Shown here: positions 26,781 through 37,620 of the stretch, piece by piece
How positions within the stretch are numbered: the stretch's first letter is position 1
Layout of the letters: each line of letters begins with the position of its first letter
Source: Rhizobium nepotum 39/7
GTDB lineage: Bacteria > Pseudomonadota > Alphaproteobacteria > Rhizobiales > Rhizobiaceae
Assembly (NCBI RefSeq): GCF_000949865.1
Contig: NZ_JWJH01000009.1
Location: forward strand, 62,001-126,000
Reading direction: 5' to 3'
DNA: 64,000 nucleotides
Program-made: the position numbers and the translations under genes
Notes under the pieces: generated by a model
What the model was told of the DNA's origin: nothing
The model's database searches: none
What the model saw: only the letters and a program-made list of their open reading frames with translations

Positions 26781-27892
26781 TACTTCGTCACCTTTTGCTG
26801 CGAGGCAATCCTGACGGCCGCGCCATCGGCGAGGAGATGCGCGCCCAGTGCTACAACCTGCTCCCCAGTTCCAATTCCCGTGACGAATGCCGTCTCCTCG
26901 CCAATTTGCTGAACTTTGACCGGGGTGAACTTCACCGTTGATGTGGTGCCGTTGACGACCCACACGCCTGTTCGATTTCCGTCGTCCAGAATTGCGCCGA
27001 CGGGTACGGCGACTTCCGACTGGCGGTCAGCATCAAGAATTCTAATCGTCACTGTCGAGCCAAGCGGGGCGGAAGCCGCATCGCCGTCAAGAACATAACG
27101 CGCCTCGTAGGTACGGGTTTGCGGATCGGCGGAATCCGAGATTTGCCTAAGTTTGGCCTTGCCGCTGAGACTTCCGCCACCGTAGACATTGGCCTGCGCT
27201 TCCGATCCGATCTCCGGCCGGAAAGTTTCCGGCAGCCAGACAACAGCCTCACGCGGGCCGGCCTGTGCCAGCTGCACGACGGTCTGGCCAGCGGCCACGA
27301 CCTGTCCGGAATCTCCAAGGGTATTGACGACTGTTCCGTCGGAGTCAGCGAGAAGAGTTGTGTAGTTTGCTGCGTTTTCAGCAACCTCCGCATCCGCTTC
27401 GGCAGCAGCAAGCTGTGCTGTTGCCGTATCCAGAGCTGCCTTTGCCTGCTCGTAACGCTGCGGAGTGGCGGCGAGCCCATTTTTCACCAGAGCGGCATAT
27501 CGTTTCTCGTCGGCCTGCGCCTGTATCAGGACGGCGCGCGCCGCCGTAACCGTATTGCGTTTCGCCGTCAGCGCGAGCTGGAGATCGGTTTCATCGATAC
27601 GCATCAGGGCCTGCCCCTGCCTCACCTGCTGACCGACATCGACCAGCCGCTCAACGATTTTGCCCGGAACCCGAAAGCCGAGATTGCTCTGCACCCGCGA
27701 CGCCACCGTGCCGGTGAACGAGCGTTCCGCCGTTTCAGTCTTCTTCGCCTGCGCCACCCGCACCAGCGGCGAAACAGTTCGCGGATCTTTAGCCTCCGCT
27801 TCGGGTTTGGGCATTTCAGACAGCAGGAAGATGGCGGCGGCTCCAGCCGCTGCCACGAGACCCACGGAGGTCAGTACATGTTTGCGTTTCAT
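26780..27892 (-). CDS. RND efflux periplasmic adaptor (membrane fusion protein)
   Basis: A 370-residue HlyD/AcrA-type adaptor. It has an N-terminal membrane anchor (residues about 7-26, no lipobox Cys), a lipoyl half-motif VPGKIVERLVDVGQQVRQGQALMRID, a coiled-coil hairpin (about residues 95-160) and a second lipoyl half (DGTVVNTLGDSGQVV). The start at 27892 gives the anchor directly and has TGAA/GAGAA purines upstream. It links the inner pump to an outer-membrane channel. It is the first gene of the two-gene efflux operon, divergent from the TetR-type regulator. Confidence 0.94.
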   Translation of the reverse strand: MKRKHVLTSVGLVAAAGAAAIFLLSEMPKPEAEAKDPRTVSPLVRVAQAKKTETAERSFTGTVASRVQSNLGFRVPGKIVERLVDVGQQVRQGQALMRIDETDLQLALTAKRNTVTAARAVLIQAQADEKRYAALVKNGLAATPQRYEQAKAALDTATAQLAAAEADAEVAENAANYTTLLADSDGTVVNTLGDSGQVVAAGQTVVQLAQAGPREAVVWLPETFRPEIGSEAQANVYGGGSLSGKAKLRQISDSADPQTRTYEARYVLDGDAASAPLGSTVTIRILDADRQSEVAVPVGAILDDGNRTGVWVVNGTTSTVKFTPVKVQQIGEETAFVTGIGTGEQVVALGAHLLADGAAVRIASQQKVTK

Positions 27893-27927
27893 TTCAGGTT
27901 CTCTTCTTGACCAGCGACCGATATAAT

Positions 27928-27943
27928 TTAGATTGCGATCTAA
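27928..27943. promoter_or_regulatory. Palindromic operator between efflux operon and tetR-like gene
   Basis: TTAGAT and ATCTAA are perfect 6-base arms around TGCG at 27928-27943. A further ATCTAA half-site lies at 27973-27978. It sits in the 98-base divergent promoter region, where a TetR-family repressor site is expected. Confidence 0.65.
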
Positions 27944-27990
27944 CTCTATTTCGGTTATAGATGTCAAATGAAATCTAATTGGAGATCATC

Positions 27991-28578
27991 ATGAGAGTGA
28001 GCCGCGCACAGGCCGAGGCAAATCGGGAAACAGTCATCGACGTCGCCAGCCGCCTGTTTCGGGAGCATGGTTTTGACGGAATCGGCCTGAAAGATCTGAT
28101 GAAGGGTGCCGGTCTCACGCAGGGTGGCTTCTATAAGCAGTTCGCCTCGAAGGACGATCTTGCCGCGCTGGCATCGAGGCGCGCGATGGAAAGCGCGACA
28201 CGAAGATGGTCGGAAGCGGCTGCGGATAATTCCGACCCTCTCGAAGCCGTCGTGCAATTTTACCTCTCGCCGGATCATCGCGGTGAAAAGGCCGAAGGCT
28301 GCCCGTTGGTGGCGTTGGGGTCGGATGCGGCGCGACAAAGCGAAGGGGTCAGACGTCCGTTTGAGGACGGTATCCGGGCGCACTTCGAAGTTCTTGATGA
28401 GCTGATGGACAATCCCGAGAGGTCCGGTCCCAGCGACAAGGCGATGGCGATACTGTCCCTGATGGTCGGCGCCGTCACGATATCGCGCATCATGGAGGAC
28501 GAGAAGCTGTCGCAGGGCATCCTCGACGCGGCCGCCGGTGAAGTCAGGCGCATCGCGCGCGGCGATGACGCCGCCTGA
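27991..28578 (+). CDS. TetR-family regulator of the RND operon
   Basis: A 195-residue regulator. The HTH domain reads VIDVASRLFREHGFDGIGLKDLMKGAGLTQGGFYKQFASKDDL in sequence, typical of the group whose ligand domain follows CPLVALGSDAARQ. The ATG at 27991 has GGAG 10 bases upstream; the in-frame ATG at 27979 is less well placed. It is divergent from the adaptor/pump operon and probably represses it until a toxicant binds (inference). Confidence 0.92.
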   Translation: MRVSRAQAEANRETVIDVASRLFREHGFDGIGLKDLMKGAGLTQGGFYKQFASKDDLAALASRRAMESATRRWSEAAADNSDPLEAVVQFYLSPDHRGEKAEGCPLVALGSDAARQSEGVRRPFEDGIRAHFEVLDELMDNPERSGPSDKAMAILSLMVGAVTISRIMEDEKLSQGILDAAAGEVRRIARGDDAA

Positions 28579-28704
28579 AGACTATCGGCAGGTCCGATGA
28601 TCCGGAGCCGACAAGGGCGTGAGGTATGTCGCCAACCCGGGATGCTGAAGCCCGGGGCACTCAAGGCATCTCAATTTTTACTGTAAAGACAGGTGGAAAA
28701 GATT

Positions 28705-29985
28705 ATGCGTCGTATCGTTGTGACAGGAATGGGAGCTGTAAGCCCCCTCGGGAAGAATGTCGACATCTCCTGGTCGCGTCTTATTGCGGGCAAAAGCGGC
28801 ATTCGTCGGCTGGGCGACGATATCGTCGGGGACCTGCCCTCGAAAGTCGGGGGCGTTGTGCCCACCTTCATCGAGGATCCGGAAGGCGGCTTCGATCCCG
28901 ATACGGCCGTTGCTCCGAAGGACCAACGCAAGGTCGACCGGTTCATCATCTTCGCTCTCGCGGCCGCTGAGGAGGCGCTCGCGCAGGCGGGCTGGAAGCC
29001 CTCCTCGAACGAAGACCGCCTGCGAACAGCGACGATCATCGCGTCGGGCATCGGCGGCTTTCCCGCAATCACCGAAGCCGTTCGCACCGTAGATCAACGC
29101 GGCGTCCGCCGTCTCTCGCCCTTCACCATACCGTCGTTCCTCGTTAACCTCGCAGCCGGACAGGTCTCGATCCGCCATGGCTTCAAAGGCCCGCTCGGCG
29201 CGCCGGTGACCGCATGTGCCGCCGGTGTCCAGGCAATCGGCGATGCCGCAAGGCTTATTCGATCCAATGAAGCCGACATTGCGATTTGCGGCGGAACAGA
29301 GGCCTGCATGAACATCGTCAGCCTCGGCGGTTTCGCCGCGGCCAGATCGCTATCGACCGATTTCAACGATACACCGAGCGAAGCATCGCGTCCCTTCGAC
29401 GTGTCGCGTGATGGGTTCGTCATGGGCGAAGGGGCCGGCATGCTCGTCATAGAGGCGCTGAGCCACGCCCTTGCCCGCGGCGCCACACCGCTTGCCGAAC
29501 TCGTCGGATACGGCACGACGGCCGACGCGCATCACATCACCTCCGGCCCGGAAGACGGCAACGGCGCGCGCCGCGCCATGGAAATCGCCATCGCGCAGGC
29601 CGGAATAACGCCTCGGGACATTGGTCACCTCAATGCGCATGCCACCTCCACGCCGGTCGGAGATCTCGGCGAGATCAGGGCCATCAAAAGCGTCTTCGGT
29701 TCTGACAACGGCGTAGCGGTCAGCGGGACGAAATCCGCAACCGGGCATCTGCTCGGTGCAGCCGGTGGGCTGGAAGCGATCTTCGCGATCCAGGCACTCA
29801 GAAACCAGATTGCGCCGCCGACCCTCAACCTCAATGCACCGGATCCGGAAGCCGAAGGTGTCGATTTCGTCGCCAACGAAGCGCGACATCTCGCAACGGA
29901 ATACGCAATATCCAACGGCTTCGGCTTCGGCGGGGTCAATGCAAGCGCGATATTCCGGCGCTGGGACGGCGGCAGCGCGATATGA
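28705..29985 (+). CDS. Beta-ketoacyl-ACP synthase II-like enzyme
   Basis: A 426-residue KAS II (FabF-type) condensing enzyme extending acyl-ACP by two carbons. The Cys-His-His triad is intact: C171 (TACAAG), H312 (NAHATSTPVGD) and H348 (TGHLLGAAGG). The ATG at 28705 follows AGGTGG; a GTG at 28693 is possible. It stands alone, not beside acpP, fabD or fabG, and directly after an efflux regulator. It is probably an accessory paralogue rather than the housekeeping copy. The role could be membrane lipid change or a secondary acyl product. Confidence 0.9.
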   Translation: MRRIVVTGMGAVSPLGKNVDISWSRLIAGKSGIRRLGDDIVGDLPSKVGGVVPTFIEDPEGGFDPDTAVAPKDQRKVDRFIIFALAAAEEALAQAGWKPSSNEDRLRTATIIASGIGGFPAITEAVRTVDQRGVRRLSPFTIPSFLVNLAAGQVSIRHGFKGPLGAPVTACAAGVQAIGDAARLIRSNEADIAICGGTEACMNIVSLGGFAAARSLSTDFNDTPSEASRPFDVSRDGFVMGEGAGMLVIEALSHALARGATPLAELVGYGTTADAHHITSGPEDGNGARRAMEIAIAQAGITPRDIGHLNAHATSTPVGDLGEIRAIKSVFGSDNGVAVSGTKSATGHLLGAAGGLEAIFAIQALRNQIAPPTLNLNAPDPEAEGVDFVANEARHLATEYAISNGFGFGGVNASAIFRRWDGGSAI

Positions 29986-30099
29986 ACACGACCGAAAAGA
30001 GACCGGGGAACAGCCGGCAAAAATCCACCCTCACTGTTCTTGCATAGCTGCACTGCACAAAATTTGTTTGCATGCCGCACAAATTTTAGTCATTAAGCC

Positions 30100-30214
30100 C
30101 ACAGCTGATGCACGCGATGGTGTCCTCCCAGTTCCATCGCATCAGCTGTTCCCCTCTGGAGGTTTTTAACCTTCATACCTAAGGGCCTCGGTTTTCCGAT
30201 GGCCCCTTTTTTTT
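30100..30214 (+). ncRNA. Candidate alphar14 (NfeR1-like) small RNA
   Basis: About 115 bases with the plan of the rhizobial alphar14 sRNAs. A long stem has arms at 30101-30120 and 30134-30149 (one three-base bulge), and its loop shows TCCTCCC, which is complementary to a Shine-Dalgarno sequence. A single-stranded CCCCTCTGGAGG stretch follows. The transcript ends with a strong rho-independent hairpin (GGGCC-TCGG paired with CCGA-GGCCC) and eight T (30207-30214). TTGCAT at 30068 and CATTAA at 30091, 17 bases apart, are a weak promoter match. Such RNAs repress ABC-transporter messages by masking ribosome sites. Assignment to this family is from structure and loop motif only. Confidence 0.6.
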
Positions 30215-30295
30215 GCCTGCACGGCATCATCAGGCAGACTGCCCCGGCAAGCGCCGCGTCCCACGGCAACCAGACGGCAAACGCGACTGCGAGTT

Positions 30296-31483
30296 TCAGT
30301 TCGGAGACGACAGGCCGACAGCCTGGCATTCGGTATCGGCGCGTTTCATGCAGACTGCTGCTGCGACAGCCCCTGCGAGCAGGACGATGGCGATGCGAGG
30401 TAATCCCTCCGCTCCGGCGGTATCGAGAACGAAGCCGCCCGCAGCTGCGCCACCGAAAATGGCAACATTCCATGCCGTGACGATCATTGCCTGAGCCACA
30501 TCGGCCACCGGGCCTGTCGCACGCGCCGATGCGGTCTGGAACAGCGTTGCCGCCCCGCCAAACGCCAGCCCCCAGATAAGCGCGGCACAATAGATGGCCA
30601 GGGGCGCGCCGGTTGCGAACACAAAGACCAGCGTGGCAACGAGGAACAGGCCGATGCTGACGAATGTCATTGGTCGCAACCACCTGTCGATCAGGGCTGC
30701 CGTCAGGCCGATACTGACCAGTGCGGCCCCACCAAAGACCAGAAGGATGCTGTCGATCCGGGCAGCCATGCCATGGCTGGTCAGAATGGGCGCGATATAG
30801 GTGTAGAGCAGGTTGTGGGCCAGCACGAACAAAAGTGTCACCGCCAGCACCGGCCTTATGCCCGGAACCACAAAGACCTGCGATAATGAAGGCCTCTCCG
30901 TTTCACGCTCGCCGGCAAAATCCGGCACCTTCGCAATAATCCAGCCGACCAGCAGCAGGGCAATGACACTGAGCAGCCCGAATGTCAGCCGCCATCCCAC
31001 AAGCATGCCGACAAACGTCCCGCCAGGAATACCGATTGAGAGCGCAAGCGGTGTGCCCGCCATGGCAATTGCCATGGCGCGTCCCGCAAGGTGCGACGGC
31101 ACCATCCGGACCGCGTAACCCGCAAGCAACGCCCAGAGCAAGCCGGCCGACAGGCCCGCGACGAAACGCGCCGCCATTGCCACAATGAAGCTTCCCGTCA
31201 GGGCGGTGACCAGATTGGCGAGCGCGAAACCGACCACGGCCCCAAGCAGAAGCGGCCGTCTGCGCCAGCTTCGGGTAGCGGCCGTCAGCGGGATGGCGGC
31301 AAGCAGCGACCCGAGCGCATAGATGCTGATCCATTGTCCGGCCTGGGCTTCGCTTACACCCAGCGATGCCCCGATCTGCGGGAGCAGCCCGGCCGGCAGG
31401 GCCTCTGTCAGGATCGTCACGAAGCCGGCTACCGCGAGAGCGGACAAGCCCGCAAGCGGCAACGAATCGTCACGCGTCCTCAC
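30296..31483 (-). CDS. MFS transporter, sugar-efflux/multidrug type
   Basis: A 395-residue major facilitator with about 12 hydrophobic helices. The first-half signature ISIYALGSLLAAIPLTAATRSWRRRPLL carries the loop 2-3 Arg cluster of the family, and the general type is DHA1 (AraJ/YdhP-like). It would export a drug, sugar or metabolite by proton antiport. The start ATG overlaps the ABM-domain gene by four bases, forming a two-gene operon divergent from a LysR regulator. Confidence 0.9.
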   Translation of the reverse strand: MRTRDDSLPLAGLSALAVAGFVTILTEALPAGLLPQIGASLGVSEAQAGQWISIYALGSLLAAIPLTAATRSWRRRPLLLGAVVGFALANLVTALTGSFIVAMAARFVAGLSAGLLWALLAGYAVRMVPSHLAGRAMAIAMAGTPLALSIGIPGGTFVGMLVGWRLTFGLLSVIALLLVGWIIAKVPDFAGERETERPSLSQVFVVPGIRPVLAVTLLFVLAHNLLYTYIAPILTSHGMAARIDSILLVFGGAALVSIGLTAALIDRWLRPMTFVSIGLFLVATLVFVFATGAPLAIYCAALIWGLAFGGAATLFQTASARATGPVADVAQAMIVTAWNVAIFGGAAAGGFVLDTAGAEGLPRIAIVLLAGAVAAAVCMKRADTECQAVGLSSPN

Positions 31484-31818
31484 GACGGCACCTTAGGCAG
31501 CACCAGATCGCCGACGGTATAGGTGTGAAACTCGCTGTTCGACACGGTATCGAGCCGGCCGAACTTCTCCAGAAATACCGGATCGGAAAAGAAGATCTCG
31601 ACATCGCCGGGATCGGAGATAGCTTCGATATTCACGACGGTCAGACCATCGGTGCTCTTGGCGAGGTTGCTCCACAGAAAGCCGGGCTTCCGCTCCGCGA
31701 CATAGTGCACGACATCCTGGATCAGCTGGAACGCTTCCTCCTGTTTGCCGGGGTGAACGTGAATGACGTTGACGATGAAAGTCGTTGGCAATGGCTGGGT
31801 CGTGAAAGCGGGGATCAT
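31480..31818 (-). CDS. Antibiotic-biosynthesis-monooxygenase (ABM) domain protein
   Basis: A 112-residue single-domain protein of the ABM dimeric ferredoxin-like fold. It is recognisable from TFIVNVIHVHPGKQEEAFQLIQ, the KPGFLWSNLAKSTDG turn, VVNIEAISDPGDVEIFF and FHTYTV at the end. Members oxidise quinol/polyketide-like compounds without cofactors, or bind haem, or act as signal clearance proteins (LsrG-type), so the reaction is not determined. It is translationally coupled to the MFS exporter downstream and divergent from the LysR gene at 31925. Modification and export of one compound is a reasonable inference. Confidence 0.85.
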   Translation of the reverse strand: MIPAFTTQPLPTTFIVNVIHVHPGKQEEAFQLIQDVVHYVAERKPGFLWSNLAKSTDGLTVVNIEAISDPGDVEIFFSDPVFLEKFGRLDTVSNSEFHTYTVGDLVLPKVPS

Positions 31819-31924
31819 GGTCGTCTCCTTGGTTGCGGAGACCCGGATATAGCCGAGGGACTTTCCCGGAAAAATAAGCCTCTATTCCGATGACTAAGGA
31901 CAAAAGTTCCGCTATCCATTCGCT

Positions 31925-32812
31925 ATGGAAAAATTCGCGGCACTGAACGCCTTCGTGCAATCGGCGGAAACCGGCAGTTTCGTTGCAGCTGGACGGAAGC
32001 TCGGCCTCTCGGCTTCGGCAATCGGCAAAGCCGTGGTGCGGCTTGAGCAACGGCTGGATGTGCGGCTGTTTCACCGCAACACCCGCAATATGGCATTGAC
32101 CGAGGAAGGACGGATATTCCTCGAGCGCTGTCGCCGCATCTTCGAGGAGGTCGAGGCGGCCGAAGCCGAGCTTGCCCATTCCGCGCGAACGCCGAAAGGC
32201 AGGCTTCGCATCAGCCTGCCGCTGGTGGGCATGCTGCTGACACCGGTAATGGCAAGCTTCATGCGCAGATGGCCCGAAGTGCAACTCGACCTGGATTTCA
32301 CCGACCGGCTTGTCGATGTCGTGGAAGAAGGATTCGATGCGGTCATTCGCACGGGATATCCGTCAGAGAGCCGGCTGATGAGCCGCAATGTGGGGCGGTT
32401 TCGACTGAAAATAATCGCCTCACCCGCCTATCTCGCGCAATACGGCACACCGAAAGTCCCTGATGATCTGATGCAGCATCAGTGCCTCCTGCAACGCTCT
32501 CCGAGTACGGGCAAGCTGCGGTCCTGGCCGCTGGCACGTTCGGAAAATCAGGAGAAGATCATTCTGCCGGAGCGGATGAGCGCGACGGCGGTCGACCCAT
32601 TGATCGCGTTGGCAACCGAAGGGCTGGGAATAGCCTGCCTGCCGCCATTTGCGATCCGTGCTGAAATCGCTGATGGCCGTCTTGTCTCCATCCTGGAGGA
32701 GTTCGTGGCGGAGACCGATCAATTCAGCGTCCTGTGGCCGGCCAGCCGCCAGATCACGCCCAGGCTCAGGGCATTCATCGACTTCATGGCCGAACACCTG
32801 CAACCACAATAG
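31925..32812 (+). CDS. LysR-family transcriptional regulator
   Basis: A 295-residue LysR activator. The N-terminal winged helix (FVQSAETGSFVAAGRKLGLSASAIGKAVVRLEQRL) is canonical and the C-terminal effector domain belongs to the CrgA-like (PBP2_CrgA) branch (GRLRISLPLVG start). It is divergent from the ABM/MFS operon with a 106-base gap, and is the likely activator of that operon. Members of this branch often respond to aldehydes or quinones. Confidence 0.92.
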   Translation: MEKFAALNAFVQSAETGSFVAAGRKLGLSASAIGKAVVRLEQRLDVRLFHRNTRNMALTEEGRIFLERCRRIFEEVEAAEAELAHSARTPKGRLRISLPLVGMLLTPVMASFMRRWPEVQLDLDFTDRLVDVVEEGFDAVIRTGYPSESRLMSRNVGRFRLKIIASPAYLAQYGTPKVPDDLMQHQCLLQRSPSTGKLRSWPLARSENQEKIILPERMSATAVDPLIALATEGLGIACLPPFAIRAEIADGRLVSILEEFVAETDQFSVLWPASRQITPRLRAFIDFMAEHLQPQ

Positions 32813-32986
32813 GCGTGCCCTGGTCGTGTGATCCACCTTGATTTGGCATGTCTCGTCCTCTTGCTGTGAGGGTATTGAGGTCCGGATCGGACACCTTCCG
32901 AAGTGCACGGGACTTCTCCCTCGAGGCCATATCAGGTCAGCGATCCAAAGGCCGTCGCGGCAGTCTCCTCTGGCGAGGCATCGGGT

Positions 32987-33394
32987 CTAACGCCGGGAAA
33001 GCAGGCGAGCCACGGTGTGATGGGGAGGAGGCTTGTCGCTTTCCTGCCCATTGTCATTTTCAAGGCGCGCGCGGATTTCCTCGATTTCCTCCGCCGTGAG
33101 GTGCTCGATCCCGATGAAATCTCCGCGTGCCTGCTCCACCGCCCTCAGCAGCTCGTCCAGCTTCGCTTCCATTGCGGCGGAATCCCTGTTCTGCGAATTC
33201 TGCACGAGGAAGATCATCAGGAAGGTGACGATGGTCGTGCCTGTATTGATGACCAGTTGCCAGACCTCTGAAAAGCCGAATAGCGGCCCGCTCATCCCCC
33301 AGACGAGAACTGTCCCCAGCGCCGCAACGAAAGCGATCGGGGAGCCTGAAAAAGACGCGATACCGCCTGCGAGGCGAGTGAACAGCCTATTCAT
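32987..33394 (-). CDS. Low-affinity iron permease-family small membrane protein
   Basis: A 135-residue protein with two hydrophobic helices (about residues 18-38 and 45-63). The core GTVLVWGMSGPLFGFSEVWQLVINTGTTIVTFLMIFLVQNSQNRD in sequence is the signature of the low-affinity iron permease (FET4-related) family. The charged C-terminal tail (EAKLDELLRAVEQARG onward) is cytoplasmic. Whether bacterial members really transport iron is uncertain. The start at 33394 follows AGGAGAG; the longer frame upstream is non-conserved. Confidence 0.85.
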   Translation of the reverse strand: MNRLFTRLAGGIASFSGSPIAFVAALGTVLVWGMSGPLFGFSEVWQLVINTGTTIVTFLMIFLVQNSQNRDSAAMEAKLDELLRAVEQARGDFIGIEHLTAEEIEEIRARLENDNGQESDKPPPHHTVARLLSRR

Positions 33395-33647
33395 AACGCT
33401 CTCCTGACGGGTCCTACCCCGCAGCTCAAGCGAACACATCGCGCCGGATAAGGGGTATAGGGTCCGGAGGTGCGTGTTCGGTTCCGGTGAAACTAACAAA
33501 GAACGTCGATGATTGTTCCAAGGGGTGGGACGAGAGCAAGGGAGATCGAACGATCCGGGTCGCCGGTATTGTTGCGGCCGCTTCCACCGGAAGGATAGCG
33601 CGCGCAGGGGCATCAATGACTGGTACGGTCGTCAGTCATAGTGACGG

Positions 33648-33672
33648 GAAACCCGCTTCGGGTTTTTTTTTT
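33648..33672 (+). terminator. Rho-independent terminator, + strand, without an obvious gene
   Basis: AACCCG and CGGGTT arms around CTT, followed by about ten T ending near 33672. It faces + and follows no + strand coding gene. A second inverted repeat (ATGACTG with CAGTCAT) lies just upstream at about 33616-33639. Together they could be the end of a short untranslated RNA. Confidence 0.6.
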
Positions 33673-33695
33673 CGCCTCAGGCCGCGAGCCTGAAG

Positions 33696-33878
33696 CTACG
33701 ACGCAGCAGCCAGAACGAGGGCGATCACGAGCAGCAAAGGACCCATCCACTTGAAATGACGAACCACCGGCGGCTGGTTCGCCTGGTTTTTTGACAGGCG
33801 CAGATAACCAAACCCCACCAGCGTCATCCACAAACCGGCAAAAAACATGATGATTTCATCAATATAGGCTGCGATCAT
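33696..33878 (-). CDS. Small two-helix membrane protein
   Basis: A 60-residue protein with two hydrophobic segments (about residues 8-26 and 43-59) around a basic loop (RLSKNQANQPPVVRHFKW). The ATG has a strong ribosome site (GAAGGGGAG). I do not recognise a family. It lies alone between the iron-permease-like gene and the peptide-transporter operon. Confidence 0.7.
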   Translation of the reverse strand: MIAAYIDEIIMFFAGLWMTLVGFGYLRLSKNQANQPPVVRHFKWMGPLLLVIALVLAAAS

Positions 33879-33997
33879 GGCTCTCCCCTTCGAAAGATGT
33901 TGCGACGACTCTGCATAGCAGAACCAGGGATGATGTTCACGCCTCCACGCCCGACATCAGAGGATGCCGGGCGCATCGTTCCGGAGTGCGGCCGGGC

Positions 33998-35809
<1,812 letters not shown>

Positions 35810-35813
35810 GGCT

Positions 35814-37598
35814 CTATCGTCCCACAGCATAGGCCTGCATCAGCCGGGGTGTTGCAGCAGCCCGCAGCAGGCCATCAGCATCCCGTCGTGCGGCGGTCAG
35901 ACGCCCCACCGTCCACGCATCGGCAACCGTGACCTTGTGCCCACGACGGCGAAGCTCCTGCAACGTGACGTCTCCGACGGTGCTTTCCACCATGATCTCA
36001 CCCGGCGAGCTGGTGCGCGGGTAAAACGAGCCCGGGAAATGCGAGGTATGGAACAGCGGCATGTCGATGGAGGCCTGCAGGTTCTTGCCGTGATGGGCGT
36101 AGCGCAGGAAGAAAGGCAGCTGCCACTGATCCTGCTGGTCGCCGCCGGGCGTACCGAACACCATGGAGGGGCGTCCCTGATGCAGTGCGAGGGACGGCGT
36201 CAGCGTGGTGCGTGGGCGTTTTCCCGGCGCAAGCGAAGTCGGCAGACCTTCCTTCAGCCAGAACATCTGGGCGCGGGAATTGAGCGCAAAACCGAGGCCC
36301 GGCACGATGGGCGAGGATTGCAGCCAGCCGCCCGATGGTGTGGTGGAAACCATGTTGCCCCAGCGGTCGATGACATCGATATGCACGGTGTCGCCGCGTT
36401 TCTCCGTCAGATGCGACATGGTCGGTTCGTAGACGGTGCCCTTGCCGCTCATCTCGGCCAGCATCGCCATGGTGGCATCCACCTGCTTTTCGTAACCCGG
36501 CACAGTGCCGGGACGCAGATCAAGCGATGCCTCGCTGCCGATCAGTTTACGACGCCCGACATTGTAGCCTTCGGAGAGAAGATACTCCGTCGGAATCTGG
36601 CCGAACTCCGGATCGCCGTAATAGACCTCACGGTCAGCAAAGGCGAGTTTCATGGCTTCGACAATGGTGTGGATGAAATCGGGACCGGACGGATCCATGG
36701 CCGCGAGATCGAAGCCTTTCAGCAAAGCGAGCGACTGCAACAGAACCGGACCCTGCCCCCAGGCGGGAGTCTTCGCAATCGTCCAGTCATGATAATCGAG
36801 CGTCTGCGGCGCTTCGACGGTCGCATGCCAGTCCGCCATATCCTGCGCCGTCAGCACGCCTTTGTGCTTGGTGCCGCTTGCATCCATGACTTCGGCGGTC
36901 CTGACGTAAGTGTCGATAGCTTCCGCTACGAAACCCCGGTAGAAGGCGTCGCGCGCCGCTTCAATCTGGTTTTCGCGACCGGAGCGGGCTTCGGCTTCCG
37001 CGACGATCCGCTTGTAGGTTTCCGCAAGAACCGGGTTCCTGAAAAGAGCATGCGGCTCGGGTGCGGCACCGCCCGGCAGCCAGGTCTCATGGGAGGTCGG
37101 CCATTCCTTTTCAAAGAAATCCGCCAACCCCTTGATGGTGGCGGAAACGCGCGGCAGCGTCGGGTGTCCATATTCGGCGTAATAGATGGCGGCCTCCAGC
37201 ACCTCGCGCACGCTCATCGTGCCATAGTCGCGCAGCATCAGCATCCAGCCGTCGAAGGCTCCGGGAATGACGGTTGCGAGCAGACCATCGCCGGGGATCA
37301 GCTTCAGCCCTTCCGAAGTATAGTGCTCGATCGTGGCACCGCTCGGAGCAGGCCCCTGCGCGCAGATGACTTCGACCTTGTCCTTCTTCTTCGAATAAAA
37401 GACGGCAGGCATGTCGCCGCCCGGGCCGCAGAGATGCGGTTCGACGATCTGCAAAACGAAGCCCGTGGCGACAGCAGCATCGAAGGCGTTGCCTCCCTTT
37501 TCGAGGATCGCCATGCCCACGGCCGATGCGATCCAGTGCGTCGAGGTGACGACGCCGAATGTGCCGAGGATTTCGGGGCGTGTGGTAAATTCGGTCAT
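35814..37598 (-). CDS. Gamma-glutamyltransferase-family N-terminal-nucleophile hydrolase, no signal peptide
   Basis: A 594-residue Ntn hydrolase of the gamma-glutamyltransferase family. The autocatalytic cleavage site is GDTVHIDVID with nucleophile Thr404, giving a large and a small subunit. GGNAFDAAVAT and GPGGDMPAVFY near the start and TTPSGGW after the nucleophile are typical. Classical bacterial enzymes carry a Sec signal; here the chain starts MTEFTTRPEILGTFG, so the enzyme is cytoplasmic. It is embedded between the permease and ATPase genes of a peptide importer. It probably cleaves the imported ligand inside the cell: glutathione, other gamma-glutamyl amides, or possibly oxamate or another amide (related HpxW enzymes). 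Confidence 0.9.
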   Translation of the reverse strand: MTEFTTRPEILGTFGVVTSTHWIASAVGMAILEKGGNAFDAAVATGFVLQIVEPHLCGPGGDMPAVFYSKKKDKVEVICAQGPAPSGATIEHYTSEGLKLIPGDGLLATVIPGAFDGWMLMLRDYGTMSVREVLEAAIYYAEYGHPTLPRVSATIKGLADFFEKEWPTSHETWLPGGAAPEPHALFRNPVLAETYKRIVAEAEARSGRENQIEAARDAFYRGFVAEAIDTYVRTAEVMDASGTKHKGVLTAQDMADWHATVEAPQTLDYHDWTIAKTPAWGQGPVLLQSLALLKGFDLAAMDPSGPDFIHTIVEAMKLAFADREVYYGDPEFGQIPTEYLLSEGYNVGRRKLIGSEASLDLRPGTVPGYEKQVDATMAMLAEMSGKGTVYEPTMSHLTEKRGDTVHIDVIDRWGNMVSTTPSGGWLQSSPIVPGLGFALNSRAQMFWLKEGLPTSLAPGKRPRTTLTPSLALHQGRPSMVFGTPGGDQQDQWQLPFFLRYAHHGKNLQASIDMPLFHTSHFPGSFYPRTSSPGEIMVESTVGDVTLQELRRRGHKVTVADAWTVGRLTAARRDADGLLRAAATPRLMQAYAVGR

Positions 37599-37620
37599 TC
37601 AGTCAGTTCCTTATGAGAAA

